Source: Streptomyces formicae
Lineage (GTDB): Bacteria; Actinomycetota; Actinomycetes; Streptomycetales; Streptomycetaceae
Length of the DNA: 64,000 nt
Direction of reading: 5' to 3'
Assembly: GCF_002556545.1 (NCBI RefSeq)
Contig: NZ_CP022685.1
Span: 5,124,001 to 5,188,000, forward strand
A model generated the notes under the pieces. That model saw nothing but the letters and a program-made list of their open reading frames with translations, searched no databases and was not told the origin of the DNA. The stretch's first letter is position 1, and the number at the start of each line of letters is the position of its first letter. Position numbers and translations under genes: made by a program. Shown here piece by piece: positions 25,143 through 33,439 of the stretch.

Positions 25143-26249
25143 ACTTTCGGGGGGCGGGGGGCAGTAGCGCTGCCACGCGTCGTGGAGATCGGCCGCGTGG
25201 TAGCCCTTGAGGACGCTCGCGCCGGTCTTGATGTTGCGGGAGGAGATGGGCTCGTTCTCGGCCGTCATGTACTCCGCGAGCATCTTGGACAGGCGCCGGT
25301 TGTCGAGTGGCTTGCCGTTCAGGTCGGCCCAGGGGGCGTCGTCCATGGAGTTGAGGCGGTCCAGGATGGCGACGGTGGGCAGGCGGTCGATGCCGGGCAT
25401 GACGTGGTCGCGCAGGTCCGTCAGGAGCCGGACGCCGATGCTGCCCTTGTCGTTGGCGCGGGAGGCGTTCACGAGGGTCACGCACGCGGCGCGGGCCCGC
25501 TCGGGCCAGTCGCCGCCTGCCGCGTCGGCGATGGCGAGCAGCGGTTCCCACACGTCGGCGGGCCGGTCGGAGACCCCTTCGGGCATGTCCGGCCAGGCGC
25601 CCATGATGAAGCCTCGGGCGTGTTCGGCCCAGGTGGCGAGCTGGTCGCGGAGCTTGTGGCCTTCGGCTTCGTGGACGCGGGCCCGGAAGGGCTCGACCGT
25701 CTCGTTCCGTGCGCGGCGGCGCATGCGGATGATGACGGAGCGGGACAGGATCGTGTCGGGCAGGGAGCCGAGTCCCGCCACCGCCACCGCGCAGTACGAG
25801 GGGAAGGCTTGCACGCTCTGGTTGCCACCGTCGCCGATGCACCGGTAGGTGACCCCGGTACGGCGGTGTCCGGCGTTCAGGAAGCCGCGCAACTCCTCGT
25901 TGTCGCCCGCCTTGGGCCCGAAGACGGTGTCGATCTCGTCGAACAGGATCGTCGGCTTGCCGTTCCCGCTGGACACGCTGCGGAAGAGCGCGGCGGCGGA
26001 CGCGTTGACGGCAGTCATGGGCTGCGGCACGAGGGTTTCCACGATCTCCAATGCCCGTGTCTTCCCCGAGCCCGGCTCGGGGGACAGGAACGCGATGCGC
26101 GGGGTGGAGTCGAAGCAGTCGAGCAGGTGCGCGTGCGCGTCCCACAACGCGACTGCGACGTAGGCGGCTTCGTGGGGGAAGACGTTGAAGCGGCGGTGGA
26201 AGGCTTCCACCTCGTTGAGCAGTGCGGCGCCGTCGATGGGGCTGGTCAT
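25104..26249 (-). CDS. DUF3631 P-loop ATPase, AICE replication protein
   Basis: This 381-residue ATPase probably acts as the helicase partner of the prim-pol encoded two genes upstream. Walker A is FLSPEPGSGKTRALEIVE near residue 60, Walker B is ILFDEIDTVFG near 105, and the DUF3631 signature region follows (RRTGVTYRCIGDGG, ILSRSVIIRMRRR). The ATG at 26249 is fixed by ATGA overlap with the preceding gene and by GGAAGG upstream; an earlier ATG at 26288 lies within that gene. Prim-pol plus DUF3631 is a common replication pair in AICEs and actinobacterial plasmids. Confidence 0.88.
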   Translation of the reverse strand: MTSPIDGAALLNEVEAFHRRFNVFPHEAAYVAVALWDAHAHLLDCFDSTPRIAFLSPEPGSGKTRALEIVETLVPQPMTAVNASAAALFRSVSSGNGKPTILFDEIDTVFGPKAGDNEELRGFLNAGHRRTGVTYRCIGDGGNQSVQAFPSYCAVAVAGLGSLPDTILSRSVIIRMRRRARNETVEPFRARVHEAEGHKLRDQLATWAEHARGFIMGAWPDMPEGVSDRPADVWEPLLAIADAAGGDWPERARAACVTLVNASRANDKGSIGVRLLTDLRDHVMPGIDRLPTVAILDRLNSMDDAPWADLNGKPLDNRRLSKMLAEYMTAENEPISSRNIKTGASVLKGYHAADLHDAWQRYCPPPPESPLPPLPGTENLA

Positions 26250-26593
26250 GCGGCGGCCCTTCCTTCCGGGGGGAGGCGCAGGGGGCATGCGTCGCGGTGG
26301 GCTTCGTGGTCGTCGATGAGGGCGAGCACCTTGTGGTGGCCGACCGCGCTGCGGTCACGGCCGCACAGGCACTTGGAGGTGGCGGTGGGGACCGTGCCGC
26401 GCGGGGCGCAGATGTGCAGCCACGCGATGGGGAACCGTCCGTCGCCTGCCTGCGGGTCAGGGCGAACAGCAATGGGGACGCCTTCGGCGACGCCCTTCGG
26501 CTCGCCCACCGCCGGAGGGGCGGCGGAGGGCTTGGCGGCGCACGGTCCCGTCGGGGGTCGGGGAGGGCTCTTAGGGGTGGTGGGGGTGTTCAT
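26246..26593 (-). CDS. Small Cys/His-rich protein between prim-pol and DUF3631 ATPase
   Basis: This 115-residue protein has a Pro/Ala-rich N-terminus (1-55) and a compact Cys/His-rich C-terminal half: HICAPRG, KCLCGRDRSAVGHH, and HEAHRDACPL. This could bind one or two metal ions. It overlaps both neighbours by ATGA, so it is coupled into the replication operon. Function unknown; an accessory role in replication is inferred from its place. Confidence 0.72.
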   Translation of the reverse strand: MNTPTTPKSPPRPPTGPCAAKPSAAPPAVGEPKGVAEGVPIAVRPDPQAGDGRFPIAWLHICAPRGTVPTATSKCLCGRDRSAVGHHKVLALIDDHEAHRDACPLRLPPEGRAAA

Positions 26594-27507
26594 GTGGCCC
26601 TGCCCCGGGGTGAGTTGTGGGTCTCGGACCAGTCCAGGGCACGCCGGATCACGTCGTCGTAGTAGCTCTGCGACTGTGTGGCGTTGGCCCCCGCCGCCCC
26701 TCTAAGAGCCTGCTCAACCCGGACGCGGGGGAGGTCGCCGGATGCGATGAACCGTCCCAGAGCGCGGGCGGCTCGAAGGAGTGTTGCGTTGCGGGTGCCG
26801 TCGGCAGCGGTAGCGACGTTCTTCACCTCGCTGGTGAACGCTGCATCCACATATCGGCTGGATTGCCCCGATCCGGCCCGTGGGGGCGCCTGTGCGGGCC
26901 TGGGGGCCGGTTTCAGGATGCTCAGGAGCCACGAGGGCAACGGGGTCGCCACAGGGCCGCCCACGGCTTCGTAGGGTCCGGCGGGAGTGGCGCTGCCCGC
27001 CGCGACGACGTAGCCGCCCCACGCCCGGGTGTCGACCAACGGGGCGATGGAGCCTGCGGTGTTGGCCAGGCGCACGCTGGGCGGGGTGGTGAAGTACAGG
27101 TGCTCACCACCGCTCGCAGTCCGCACTCGGTGGGTGTCGGGGACGGTGTGCCCGGCGCGCTCGCAGAGCGCCTCGAAGGTCGTCGCGCCGCAAGGCGCGT
27201 CCGAACTGCCCTTGTCCTTGGGCATGTCCAGGTCGACGACGACCAGCTGGGAAGGGCCGGTGGCGATGCCGACGTTGAACGCGTCCGTCGACCAGGCGGC
27301 ACGGATGCGGTCCGGGTCGGTGGAGGCGCGCTGCTCCCACTTGCGGTGCCCGCTCGCGCAGACTCCGGTGCGGGGGCAGGATGCCTCGCCGTGCAGGGCG
27401 GGGCGCTTGCTGCCGGGGCGCAGCGGGAAGACGTGCCAACCGCGCGCGGCAGCGTCTAAGGCGGCGGACAACAGGCCCACTCGCCGGATGTCGGTGGGTT
27501 GCGTCAT
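26590..27507 (-). CDS. Bifunctional primase-polymerase (prim-pol, RepPP type)
   Basis: This 305-residue replication protein has the N-terminal prim-pol domain. The family opening ALDAAARGWHVFPLRPGSKRP is at residues 14-35, the catalytic acid pair is in LVVVDLDMPKDKG, the His motif is SGGEHLYFTT near 155, and a conserved GGYVVAAGS follows. The C-terminal part (230-305) is helical, with NATLLRAARALGRF. It would prime and extend DNA at the element's origin. ATG at 27507 is chosen since conserved sequence starts there. The 3' end overlaps the next gene. AICEs with this replication type form the RepPP class. Confidence 0.88.
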   Translation of the reverse strand: MTQPTDIRRVGLLSAALDAAARGWHVFPLRPGSKRPALHGEASCPRTGVCASGHRKWEQRASTDPDRIRAAWSTDAFNVGIATGPSQLVVVDLDMPKDKGSSDAPCGATTFEALCERAGHTVPDTHRVRTASGGEHLYFTTPPSVRLANTAGSIAPLVDTRAWGGYVVAAGSATPAGPYEAVGGPVATPLPSWLLSILKPAPRPAQAPPRAGSGQSSRYVDAAFTSEVKNVATAADGTRNATLLRAARALGRFIASGDLPRVRVEQALRGAAGANATQSQSYYDDVIRRALDWSETHNSPRGRAT

Positions 27508-27593
27508 GCTGGATGTCTCCAGTTCTGTGATGAGCGCTGGTGACAAGGGCGGCCCCAGGCTTTGGCGAGACGGGGGCCGCCCTTGCGTTGCTG

Positions 27594-28013
27594 CTAGGTG
27601 CTGGGCAGGAGGCGGGCGATCGACGCGGCGACGACGGCGATGTCCTTCGGGTCGGCGCGAACCAAGCCGTGAACGTCGGTGCCGCAGTAGGCGCTCATGG
27701 CCGCAGCGAGTGCCGCCATCAGCCGGTCGCCCTCCTGCCAGGTGGGGGGTTCGGCTTCGTGGCTGGGGGTGTCCATGTGGGCGTGCACCCACCAGCCCTC
27801 GCGGTAGGAGTCGACCCACTGGACGCCCTGGCCGCACACGGCGCACTGCACGGGCGGCACGGTGCGGTGTTTGGCCTTGGTGTACAGGCGTCGGCGGTGA
27901 CCGTCGCGAGTCGGGCGGTCATCGATCGCGCTGGTCAGGTCGAACGCGAGGGTCAGCGTTTCTTTGACCTTGGTGACGTCGTCGGGCTCGCAGATCACGC
28001 GGATTTCAAACAA
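27594..28013 (-). CDS. Hypothetical AICE protein with a zinc-finger-like site
   Basis: This 139-residue protein has a centre reading VQCAVCGQGVQWVDSYREGWWVHAHMDTPSH, here described as a CxxC pair followed by three His within 30 residues, a plausible zinc site. The first 40 residues look like a small alpha/beta domain. The start is TTG at 28013 with AGGAG seven bases upstream. It lies between the Spd-like and prim-pol genes. No known function. Confidence 0.68.
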   Translation of the reverse strand: MFEIRVICEPDDVTKVKETLTLAFDLTSAIDDRPTRDGHRRRLYTKAKHRTVPPVQCAVCGQGVQWVDSYREGWWVHAHMDTPSHEAEPPTWQEGDRLMAALAAAMSAYCGTDVHGLVRADPKDIAVVAASIARLLPST

Positions 28014-28065
28014 GGGCAGAACTCCTTGGGCTAGCCGTGGAAGTGGTTGTGCTTGAGGACGGGTG

Positions 28066-28539
28066 TTACGGCTGGTTGTGGGTCTTGGCCCACACGCCGT
28101 TGGTGCGGCTGTGGAGGGTGCGTCGGTCCTGGTGGACGGGGCCTTGGTAGTGGTGGTGGATGTCCGGGGCGGGCTTGGCGCGCTGGGCGAGGCGGGCGAG
28201 GGCGAGCACGAGGGCGGTGGGGGCGCCGAAGGCGAGGCCGCAGACGAGCGGGTCGGCGAACTGGGAGACGTACATGAGCACGCCCGCCGTGCCGCCGACC
28301 ATGACGGTGGTGGCGCCCCCGGCGAGCAGGAGCACGCTGGCGTCGGTGGCGCCCTGGCTCATCGGCGGGCGTCCGGGCTGCGCCACGGCCGGGGTGTCGC
28401 CGTGGGCGGGCACCGGGGTGTCGTCGCGGTAGGCGGTGGGCCGGTAGGCGTCGGTGATGAGCCGACGCGCCGCCACCTCGGCCTGCTCCTCACTCAGACC
28501 GGCGCCCGCCGGGGGCGCCTGGGGGGTGTCGGGGTGCAT
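28066..28539 (-). CDS. SpdD-like small membrane protein (spread)
   Basis: This 157-residue protein has a Pro-rich cytoplasmic N-terminus (1-65), two adjacent membrane helices (SVLLLAGGATTVMVGGTAGVLMY and LVCGLAFGAPTALVLALARL) and a basic, His-rich tail (IHHHYQGPVHQDRR). AICEs and Streptomyces plasmids encode such Spd proteins next to the translocase; they help spread the element through the recipient mycelium. The start is ATG at 28539 with GAAGGGA seven bases upstream; 28554 is an alternative. Confidence 0.7.
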   Translation of the reverse strand: MHPDTPQAPPAGAGLSEEQAEVAARRLITDAYRPTAYRDDTPVPAHGDTPAVAQPGRPPMSQGATDASVLLLAGGATTVMVGGTAGVLMYVSQFADPLVCGLAFGAPTALVLALARLAQRAKPAPDIHHHYQGPVHQDRRTLHSRTNGVWAKTHNQP

Positions 28540-28563
28540 GTGGAATCCCTTCATCGGAGTGTC

Positions 28564-28720
28564 CAGGGAGGCAGAAGCACCCCCTTGCGGGGGCGCTGTG
28601 GAGGGGGTTTCAGGGGGTTGACCTGCGGTGCCTCCCTGCCTCCCTGATTGATCGTTTGCGCAGGTCAGAGGGAGGGAGGCGGGGCAGGGAGGCGGGTAGG
28701 GAGTTCTCCCTGCCTCCCTG
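28564..28720. repeat. TGCCTCCCTG repeat cluster, candidate clt transfer locus
   Basis: The gap between the Spd-like gene and the translocase gene holds repeats of one 10-mer. TGCCTCCCTG is at 28629, 28637 and 28711; its complement CAGGGAGGCA is at 28564, with a nine-of-ten match at 28685 and the shorter AGGGAGGC at 28673. Copies at 28629 and 28637 overlap by two bases. In Streptomyces conjugation the TraB translocase binds short repeats of a non-coding locus (clt) next to its gene, so this is the best candidate. Confidence 0.55.
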
Positions 28721-28742
28721 ACCCGGCAGTGGTCGGCTCCCT

Positions 28743-30878
28743 CTAGCCGATCGCGGAAAGCGGAGCGTCCCCGTCGCCGTCGTCGTCGGGACGGTTGGCG
28801 AGCGCGCGGGCGACCTTGTCGCGGGAGACGACCATCACGCCATCGGACTTGTACGGCTCCGCCCCATCGGCGTCCAAGACGCGCTTGAGGTCGATGAACG
28901 ACCACTTCCCGTAGGCGTCCGCATTCAGCGAGGCGAGCCGCGCAAGCACGTCCTTGGTGCGGACGCGGGGCGCGTCTCCGAGCACGGAGAAGATGTCACG
29001 GAGCGGGTCGCGCTGCTCGCCCCGGTCGATGGCGTGCAGGGTGGTGACGTTGTCGCGCAGCGCCTTGGCGCGCTCGATGATGGCCTTGGCGTCGTCGTCG
29101 TTGATGTAGTGCGTGCGCACCGTGATGGACGACTGTCCGGCCGGGATGTCGATGCCGTCGGAGGCGACGACCAGGGTGCCCTTGTCCAGGCCCTGACGCA
29201 GCAGGTGCGGGGCGGCGCCGCCGTCGACGGCCTTGTCTCCCAGCGCCATGCGGGCCTGCGACTCGGTGCCCAGCACGAGGGAGGCGCGGGTGTGGGCGCC
29301 CTCGCGGACCAGCTTGGGCAGGTTCTGGTCGGTGGGGTCCTGGGTGCCCTGCCACATCAGGACGTCGACCGCGCGCCCCTGGTTGTGGATTTTGCGGACC
29401 GCCATGAAGTAGCGGCTGGTGGCCTTGGCTCCGCCGTAGGGCCGCTTGTCGTCACCGATGACCGGGCACATGAACGCCAGCTGCGCTTCATCCACCAGGA
29501 CGATGAGCGGAGCGAACACGATGGTCGGGTCCTTGCGGCGTGCCTCGATGCGGCGGTTCATCTCCTCCACCGCGTCCTCGACCATCTCGGTGGCCTCGAT
29601 GACGTGGTCATCGGAAGGGCCCTCGATGAGCACGCTGGCGATGCCCTCGAACATGGCCCAGTCGCCGATGCCCTTCAGGTCGGCGATCCAGAACTGTACC
29701 GACCTGTCCAGGGCCAGCCACAGAGCCAGAGCCCGCACGGCGGCGGTCTTGCCCTGGTTGGACAGGCCGGTCACCAACAGGTGTCGCTGATACACGCTGA
29801 GCGTGGCGGCATCACCGCGCAGGTCCTGGCTCCACGGGGCCTTGCCCTTGCAGTAGTCGGCGGTCGTCGTCTCGTCGGTGACCAGCGGGGACGGGCCGAT
29901 CGGCTCGTCTAGCGCGCCGGAGTCGGCCACCCACAACCGCACCGTGCGGGCGGCTTCGGGGATCGTGATGAACACTTCGTGCTCGTGCCTGGTCAGGTTC
30001 TCCGCGAGCTTGCGGCGGCGCTGCTGCACTTCCACGGTGGAGACCCCGGAGGGCAGGGTGACGTCGACCTCCACGCCGCATCCGGCGATCCGGATCGGAC
30101 CCAGCATCGCCGCGCCCGCGTCGCCCATCTCTCGGATGGCGTTGCGCAGCGCCGGAACCCCCAGGTCCCGCAGCGCCTTGACGACGATCGAGGGGGTGAT
30201 GGGCTCGCCCTCACCGGAGCGGACCCGCTCGGGCAGGGCCCAGGTGGGGGCGGCCTGGGAGTGGCGGCCCACGCTCCACAGCGCGAGCAGCGCCAGCAAC
30301 GGCCCGATCCGCAGCGCGGGACCCCACACCACGGACACGATCGTGACGAGCAGGCGGATGAACTCGATCACCGCCATCAACGGCGTGAGAACGTCGCCGA
30401 CGTCCTCGTTCGCGACAGCGAGCACCACCCCGAGCCCAACGAGGGAGCCGATGCCCGCTCCGGTGCCGACCGCGAGGCCCTTGGCCACGTCCACGGGGGA
30501 CGTGAGGAGGTCCATGCGGCGGCGGTGACGGGCCTCCCGGAAGCGCTGAAGCCGCTCTTCCCACTCGGCGGCCACCTCGTAGTTTCCGGCGGCTTCGGCG
30601 GCGCGCAGGAGGCGTTCGTAGCGGGCTCCGGTGCGGCCGTCCCAGGTGCGGCGGGCCACGATCCGGGTGCCACCCACCACGTACATGCTGTGGCGCACGG
30701 CCAACCGGCCCGCCTCACGGGTGCGTTCGTGCGTGACCGCGTGGCGGATGGCACGTCCGGAGCGCACCCACAACGGCCGCTCGGGCCCGTCCGGGGTGGA
30801 AGCCGCGGGGAGGTCGGGATTTATGCCGGCATAACTCTGGGCCGGGTCTTTGTGCAGGTGAACGATGGTGCCGCTCAT
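28743..30878 (-). CDS. FtsK/SpoIIIE-type conjugative DNA translocase (TraB/TraSA-like)
   Basis: This 711-residue ring ATPase moves double-stranded element DNA to the recipient, the feature of Streptomyces conjugation. Two membrane segments lie near residues 134-157 and 163-203. The P-loop LLVTGLSNQGKTAAVRALA is at about 371-379 and Walker B is PLIVLVDEAQLAF. A winged-helix-like C-terminus (RVRTKDVLARLASLNADAY, 620-700) may read the clt repeats just downstream of the gene. ATG at 30878 is preferred over 30956. It is transcribed with the small genes that precede it. Confidence 0.92.
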   Translation of the reverse strand: MSGTIVHLHKDPAQSYAGINPDLPAASTPDGPERPLWVRSGRAIRHAVTHERTREAGRLAVRHSMYVVGGTRIVARRTWDGRTGARYERLLRAAEAAGNYEVAAEWEERLQRFREARHRRRMDLLTSPVDVAKGLAVGTGAGIGSLVGLGVVLAVANEDVGDVLTPLMAVIEFIRLLVTIVSVVWGPALRIGPLLALLALWSVGRHSQAAPTWALPERVRSGEGEPITPSIVVKALRDLGVPALRNAIREMGDAGAAMLGPIRIAGCGVEVDVTLPSGVSTVEVQQRRRKLAENLTRHEHEVFITIPEAARTVRLWVADSGALDEPIGPSPLVTDETTTADYCKGKAPWSQDLRGDAATLSVYQRHLLVTGLSNQGKTAAVRALALWLALDRSVQFWIADLKGIGDWAMFEGIASVLIEGPSDDHVIEATEMVEDAVEEMNRRIEARRKDPTIVFAPLIVLVDEAQLAFMCPVIGDDKRPYGGAKATSRYFMAVRKIHNQGRAVDVLMWQGTQDPTDQNLPKLVREGAHTRASLVLGTESQARMALGDKAVDGGAAPHLLRQGLDKGTLVVASDGIDIPAGQSSITVRTHYINDDDAKAIIERAKALRDNVTTLHAIDRGEQRDPLRDIFSVLGDAPRVRTKDVLARLASLNADAYGKWSFIDLKRVLDADGAEPYKSDGVMVVSRDKVARALANRPDDDGDGDAPLSAIG

Positions 30879-31025
30879 GACGGCATCACTCCTGACTGCC
30901 CCTGGCAGGGGCGGAACGTTGGGGTGCGGGGTGGCCGCGCGGCAGGCGGCGGCCACCCCGAAAAGAGGCGCGGATGCGGGAGGCTCAGCGCATCGGCGGG
31001 CGGTGGGTCACCACCAGCGGGACGG

Positions 31026-31184
31026 CTACTTGGGCACGAGGAAGGGGCAGCCGTTGACCATGTGGTCCACGCACGACGGGCAGTCCTCACGCGGCCCCAG
31101 GCGGCGGTGAATGCTCTTGTCGTACGCGTGCTGCCAGCACTGCGGACACTCACCCGCAGGCGCCGGTTTGGCGGCCACGGTCAC
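31026..31184 (-). CDS. Small zinc-ribbon-like protein with three Cys pairs
   Basis: This 52-residue protein has CPQCWQHAYD, then DCPSCVDHMVNGCPFLVPK at the end. Two CxxC pairs and two His plus a further Cys fit one tight zinc fold. The GTG start at 31184 overlaps the preceding gene's stop (GTGA), which supports it as a real gene despite its size. Similar small proteins sit upstream of tra in many Streptomyces AICEs; their function is not known. Confidence 0.75.
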   Translation of the reverse strand: MTVAAKPAPAGECPQCWQHAYDKSIHRRLGPREDCPSCVDHMVNGCPFLVPK

Positions 31185-31507
31185 CACCAGCCCGACGACT
31201 TCTTGGCCTTCTTGGCGGCCTTGTCGGCGGCGGCCCGCTTCACGGCCTCGGCCCGCTCGATCTCCAGCGCGCCGACCTCCGCCTGGAGACGGATCGCGGC
31301 CGACTCCCAGGTCTGTTCGCCCTTCGCGTCCGGCCCGGACGTGCTCTTGTGCCGCACGACCTTGGCCGACCCGCTCGCCACGGCGGACAAGATGGCGCGG
31401 CGCTCACGGCCGTTCAGCGCCCACATCTCACGCTTGCGGGCGGCTTCGAGCTTGCGCTTGGTGGTGCGGATATCGCGGTCGATCCGGTTCGTGTCAGGGG
31501 TACCCAC
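31181..31507 (-). CDS. Hypothetical helical, Lys-rich AICE protein
   Basis: The 108-residue protein is almost entirely helical and charged (IDRDIRTTKRKLEAARKREM, then AEVGALEIERAEAVKRAAAD) and ends in a Lys/Ala run before SSGWW. The start is GTG at 31507 with AGGAG six bases upstream. The stop overlaps the zinc-ribbon gene. No family recognised. The basic tail could bind DNA or membrane, but this is a guess. Confidence 0.7.
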   Translation of the reverse strand: MGTPDTNRIDRDIRTTKRKLEAARKREMWALNGRERRAILSAVASGSAKVVRHKSTSGPDAKGEQTWESAAIRLQAEVGALEIERAEAVKRAAADKAAKKAKKSSGWW

Positions 31508-31539
31508 AGGGGTTCTCCTCGCAAGGGAAACGTGCCTGG

Positions 31540-31929
31540 TCAGGGGGTAGAGGTACGGCGGGCGTCGTGGCACAGCACGCACATGCCGAGCGACGTCGGC
31601 AGGCAGTAGCTGTAGACCACCCCGCACACGGGGCAGGTGCGCCGGGCGAGCATCGCCAGCGCGAGCGCCCCGCACCTGCGCGACGTCATCGGCCGCACCG
31701 GCAACGCCCGGTCCACCCAGTAGAGGTAGGCGATCGCCGCGCCGGACTTGCGGCGGCGCGAAAGGCGCATGAGCTGGGCCGCTATCGGCTGACCGCCCGG
31801 ACGCAGACCCTGGGCGCGCAACTGCCTGCGCGTGCAGAGCCCGTCCGGGGCGAACTTCCACGGGAAGGTGGGCAGGCCGTATCGGGCGCCGGTCGGGTCG
31901 AAGCACTCGGCATACGCGGTGGCCATCAC
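31540..31929 (-). CDS. RRQRL-motif zinc-binding protein
   Basis: This 129-residue protein carries DGLCTRRQLRAQGLRPGGQP near residue 30, the motif after which this AICE family is named, and a C-terminal zinc site (CPVCGVVYSYCLPTS, CVLCHDAR) made of CxxC pairs. The middle (IAAQLMRLSRRRKSGAAIAY) is basic. It may bind DNA. GTG at 31929 and ATG at 31926 are both possible; GTG overlaps the stop of the gene before. Confidence 0.78.
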   Translation of the reverse strand: MMATAYAECFDPTGARYGLPTFPWKFAPDGLCTRRQLRAQGLRPGGQPIAAQLMRLSRRRKSGAAIAYLYWVDRALPVRPMTSRRCGALALAMLARRTCPVCGVVYSYCLPTSLGMCVLCHDARRTSTP

Positions 31930-32912
31930 ACGGCCTCAAGGGCGGGCTCGCGGTGCTCGGCAAAGCGGGAAGAAACCCACCCGACCGACCAGCCGCACAA
32001 CTCCGCCGCCTGCCGCACCGAAACACTGGCCTGGAACGCGGCGGCCACGATCCGGCGCGCCTCATCCTCGGGCAGCTTGTGCTCAGCGAGGCCCCGGCTC
32101 AGGAGCGCGGCGCGTTCACGCTCGGCCCGCTCCTGACGTTCACGGTGTTCACGCTCGGCTGCCGCAGCGCGCTCACGCCGTTCCGCTTCCGCCCGCTCGC
32201 GGGCCTGGCGTTCACGCGTGAGGCGCTCGCGTTCACGCTGTTCATGCTCGCGTTCACGGCGTTCACGAGCCTCCCGCTCAACAGCCTCCGACCGCTCGCG
32301 CGCCTCGCGCTCCTCACGACGACGACGCTCCTCGCGCTCGCTCTGTTCACGAGCCAGGCGGGCTTCATGGTCGCGCTGTTCACGCGCCAACCGCGCGGCG
32401 TGCTCGCGTTCCTCGCGGGCCTCAGCGCGGGCCTGCTCGGCACGCTCGCGGGCCGCCTGCTCCCGCTGTACGCGCTCGGCCTTCTGCTGGGCTTCCAGGC
32501 TGCTGACGGCCCTTGCGATGGCGCGCCGGTAGGCAAGGCCCGTCTCGGCCGTGACGATGAGCAGCAGCGGCGCCACGGCGTGGACGGACATGCCGACCAG
32601 GTCCTTCTTCAATGCGGAGTCAGCCGTGTTGAGGGCCAGCGTCATCAGGCCGGTCATCCACCGCAGCACCACGGGCCAGCGTCCGCCGCACCCGCCCAGG
32701 CGGGCCAACACGTCATCGAGCTTGACCACGATCACCACGGCCGCATCGACCACGAGCGGCAGGATCGGAGCCGTCCACGCCCACGTGTCGGCGGTGTGCT
32801 GGGCCATCAGCGGCGTGACCGTCAAGACGGAGTAGAGCATCGCCCCGAACACGATCAGCCACGTGCCGATGGACAGCGCCTTCTCCGCTGAACGGATATG
32901 AACAGCGTTCAC
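31926..32912 (-). CDS. DUF2637 membrane protein with long ER-rich helix and C-terminal HTH (SpdB-like)
   Basis: The predicted protein has 328 residues in three parts. Residues 1-125 hold about four membrane helices of DUF2637 type (GTWLIVFGAMLYSVLTVTPL; APILPLVVDAAVVIVVKLDD). Residues about 138-275 are almost pure Arg, Glu and Ala in an (E/R)4-7 pattern such as REREHEQRERERLTRERQAR, expected to form a long single alpha-helix. Residues 280-328 form a helix-turn-helix (VRQAAELCGWSVGWVSSRFA). Such proteins are annotated in AICEs as transfer or spread proteins. The HTH at the end of a rigid rod suggests that it tethers DNA at the membrane. Overlaps both neighbours. Confidence 0.82.
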   Translation of the reverse strand: MNAVHIRSAEKALSIGTWLIVFGAMLYSVLTVTPLMAQHTADTWAWTAPILPLVVDAAVVIVVKLDDVLARLGGCGGRWPVVLRWMTGLMTLALNTADSALKKDLVGMSVHAVAPLLLIVTAETGLAYRRAIARAVSSLEAQQKAERVQREQAARERAEQARAEAREEREHAARLAREQRDHEARLAREQSEREERRRREEREARERSEAVEREARERREREHEQRERERLTRERQARERAEAERRERAAAAEREHRERQERAERERAALLSRGLAEHKLPEDEARRIVAAAFQASVSVRQAAELCGWSVGWVSSRFAEHREPALEAV

Positions 32913-33439
32913 GCCGCACCCCCGACCGGTTCCGCGACCGGGGTGAGCGCCCCACGAAATCCCCGCGCATCCACGTCATAGGTGAACGTCGCGAGCCGCC
33001 ATTCCGCATCCGCCCAAAATCCCCGGGCAGGACCCCACGCGCGGTCCGCCGGAACCCCGTGGGTGGCGGTGTCGGCGTAGGCGTCCTCGCGACTGCGGTA
33101 GACCATCGTCGGGGTGCCGTAGTGCACGAGCACGAACACCTGCCGGGCCGGTACGAGCGCCTCCGCGAGTTCCTCGCGCAGGCGCCGTAGCTCGATGCCC
33201 TTCAGCAGAAGGTCTTCCTGCGCGGCGCTCAGTTCGTCCACCGCACCGGCCAGCATCGCCTCAACCCCGCGCTTGCTTGCCTCCGCACGCTCGGCGCGGG
33301 CGGTGGCGGCGGCCAGCTCCTCCACGTGCCGGGCAGCAGCCCGGCTCGCGGTCTCGGTCGCCTGGCGGGCTCGCTCGAACGCGGCATGCGTGTCGGCTTC
33401 GAGCAGTGCCAGGCGCTTCCTGGTGACGAGGCGCATCAT
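32909..33439 (-). CDS. Hypothetical AICE protein, coiled coil plus C-terminal domain
   Basis: This 176-residue protein has a helical N-terminal half predicted as coiled coil (HVEELAAATARAERAEASKR). The C-terminal half (100-176) is a small globular domain containing QVFVLVHYGTPTMVYRSRED and a Trp-rich segment. No family recognised. ATG at 33439 and ATG at 33436 are both possible; the gene overlaps the preceding stop and ends overlapping the DUF2637 gene by ATGA. Confidence 0.68.
   Translation of the reverse strand: MMRLVTRKRLALLEADTHAAFERARQATETASRAAARHVEELAAATARAERAEASKRGVEAMLAGAVDELSAAQEDLLLKGIELRRLREELAEALVPARQVFVLVHYGTPTMVYRSREDAYADTATHGVPADRAWGPARGFWADAEWRLATFTYDVDARGFRGALTPVAEPVGGAA

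Noticed and set aside
28719..28727. GACCCGGC as a pSVH1-type TraB recognition octamer (GACCCGGA)
   Set aside because: A single copy with one mismatch in high-G+C DNA is expected by chance; the TGCCTCCCTG repeats are a stronger candidate.
30875..31153. Minus-strand frame of 92 codons after the translocase start
   Set aside because: The real gene in this place is the 52-residue zinc protein at 31026-31184 in a different frame, with a coupled start and CxxC pairs.
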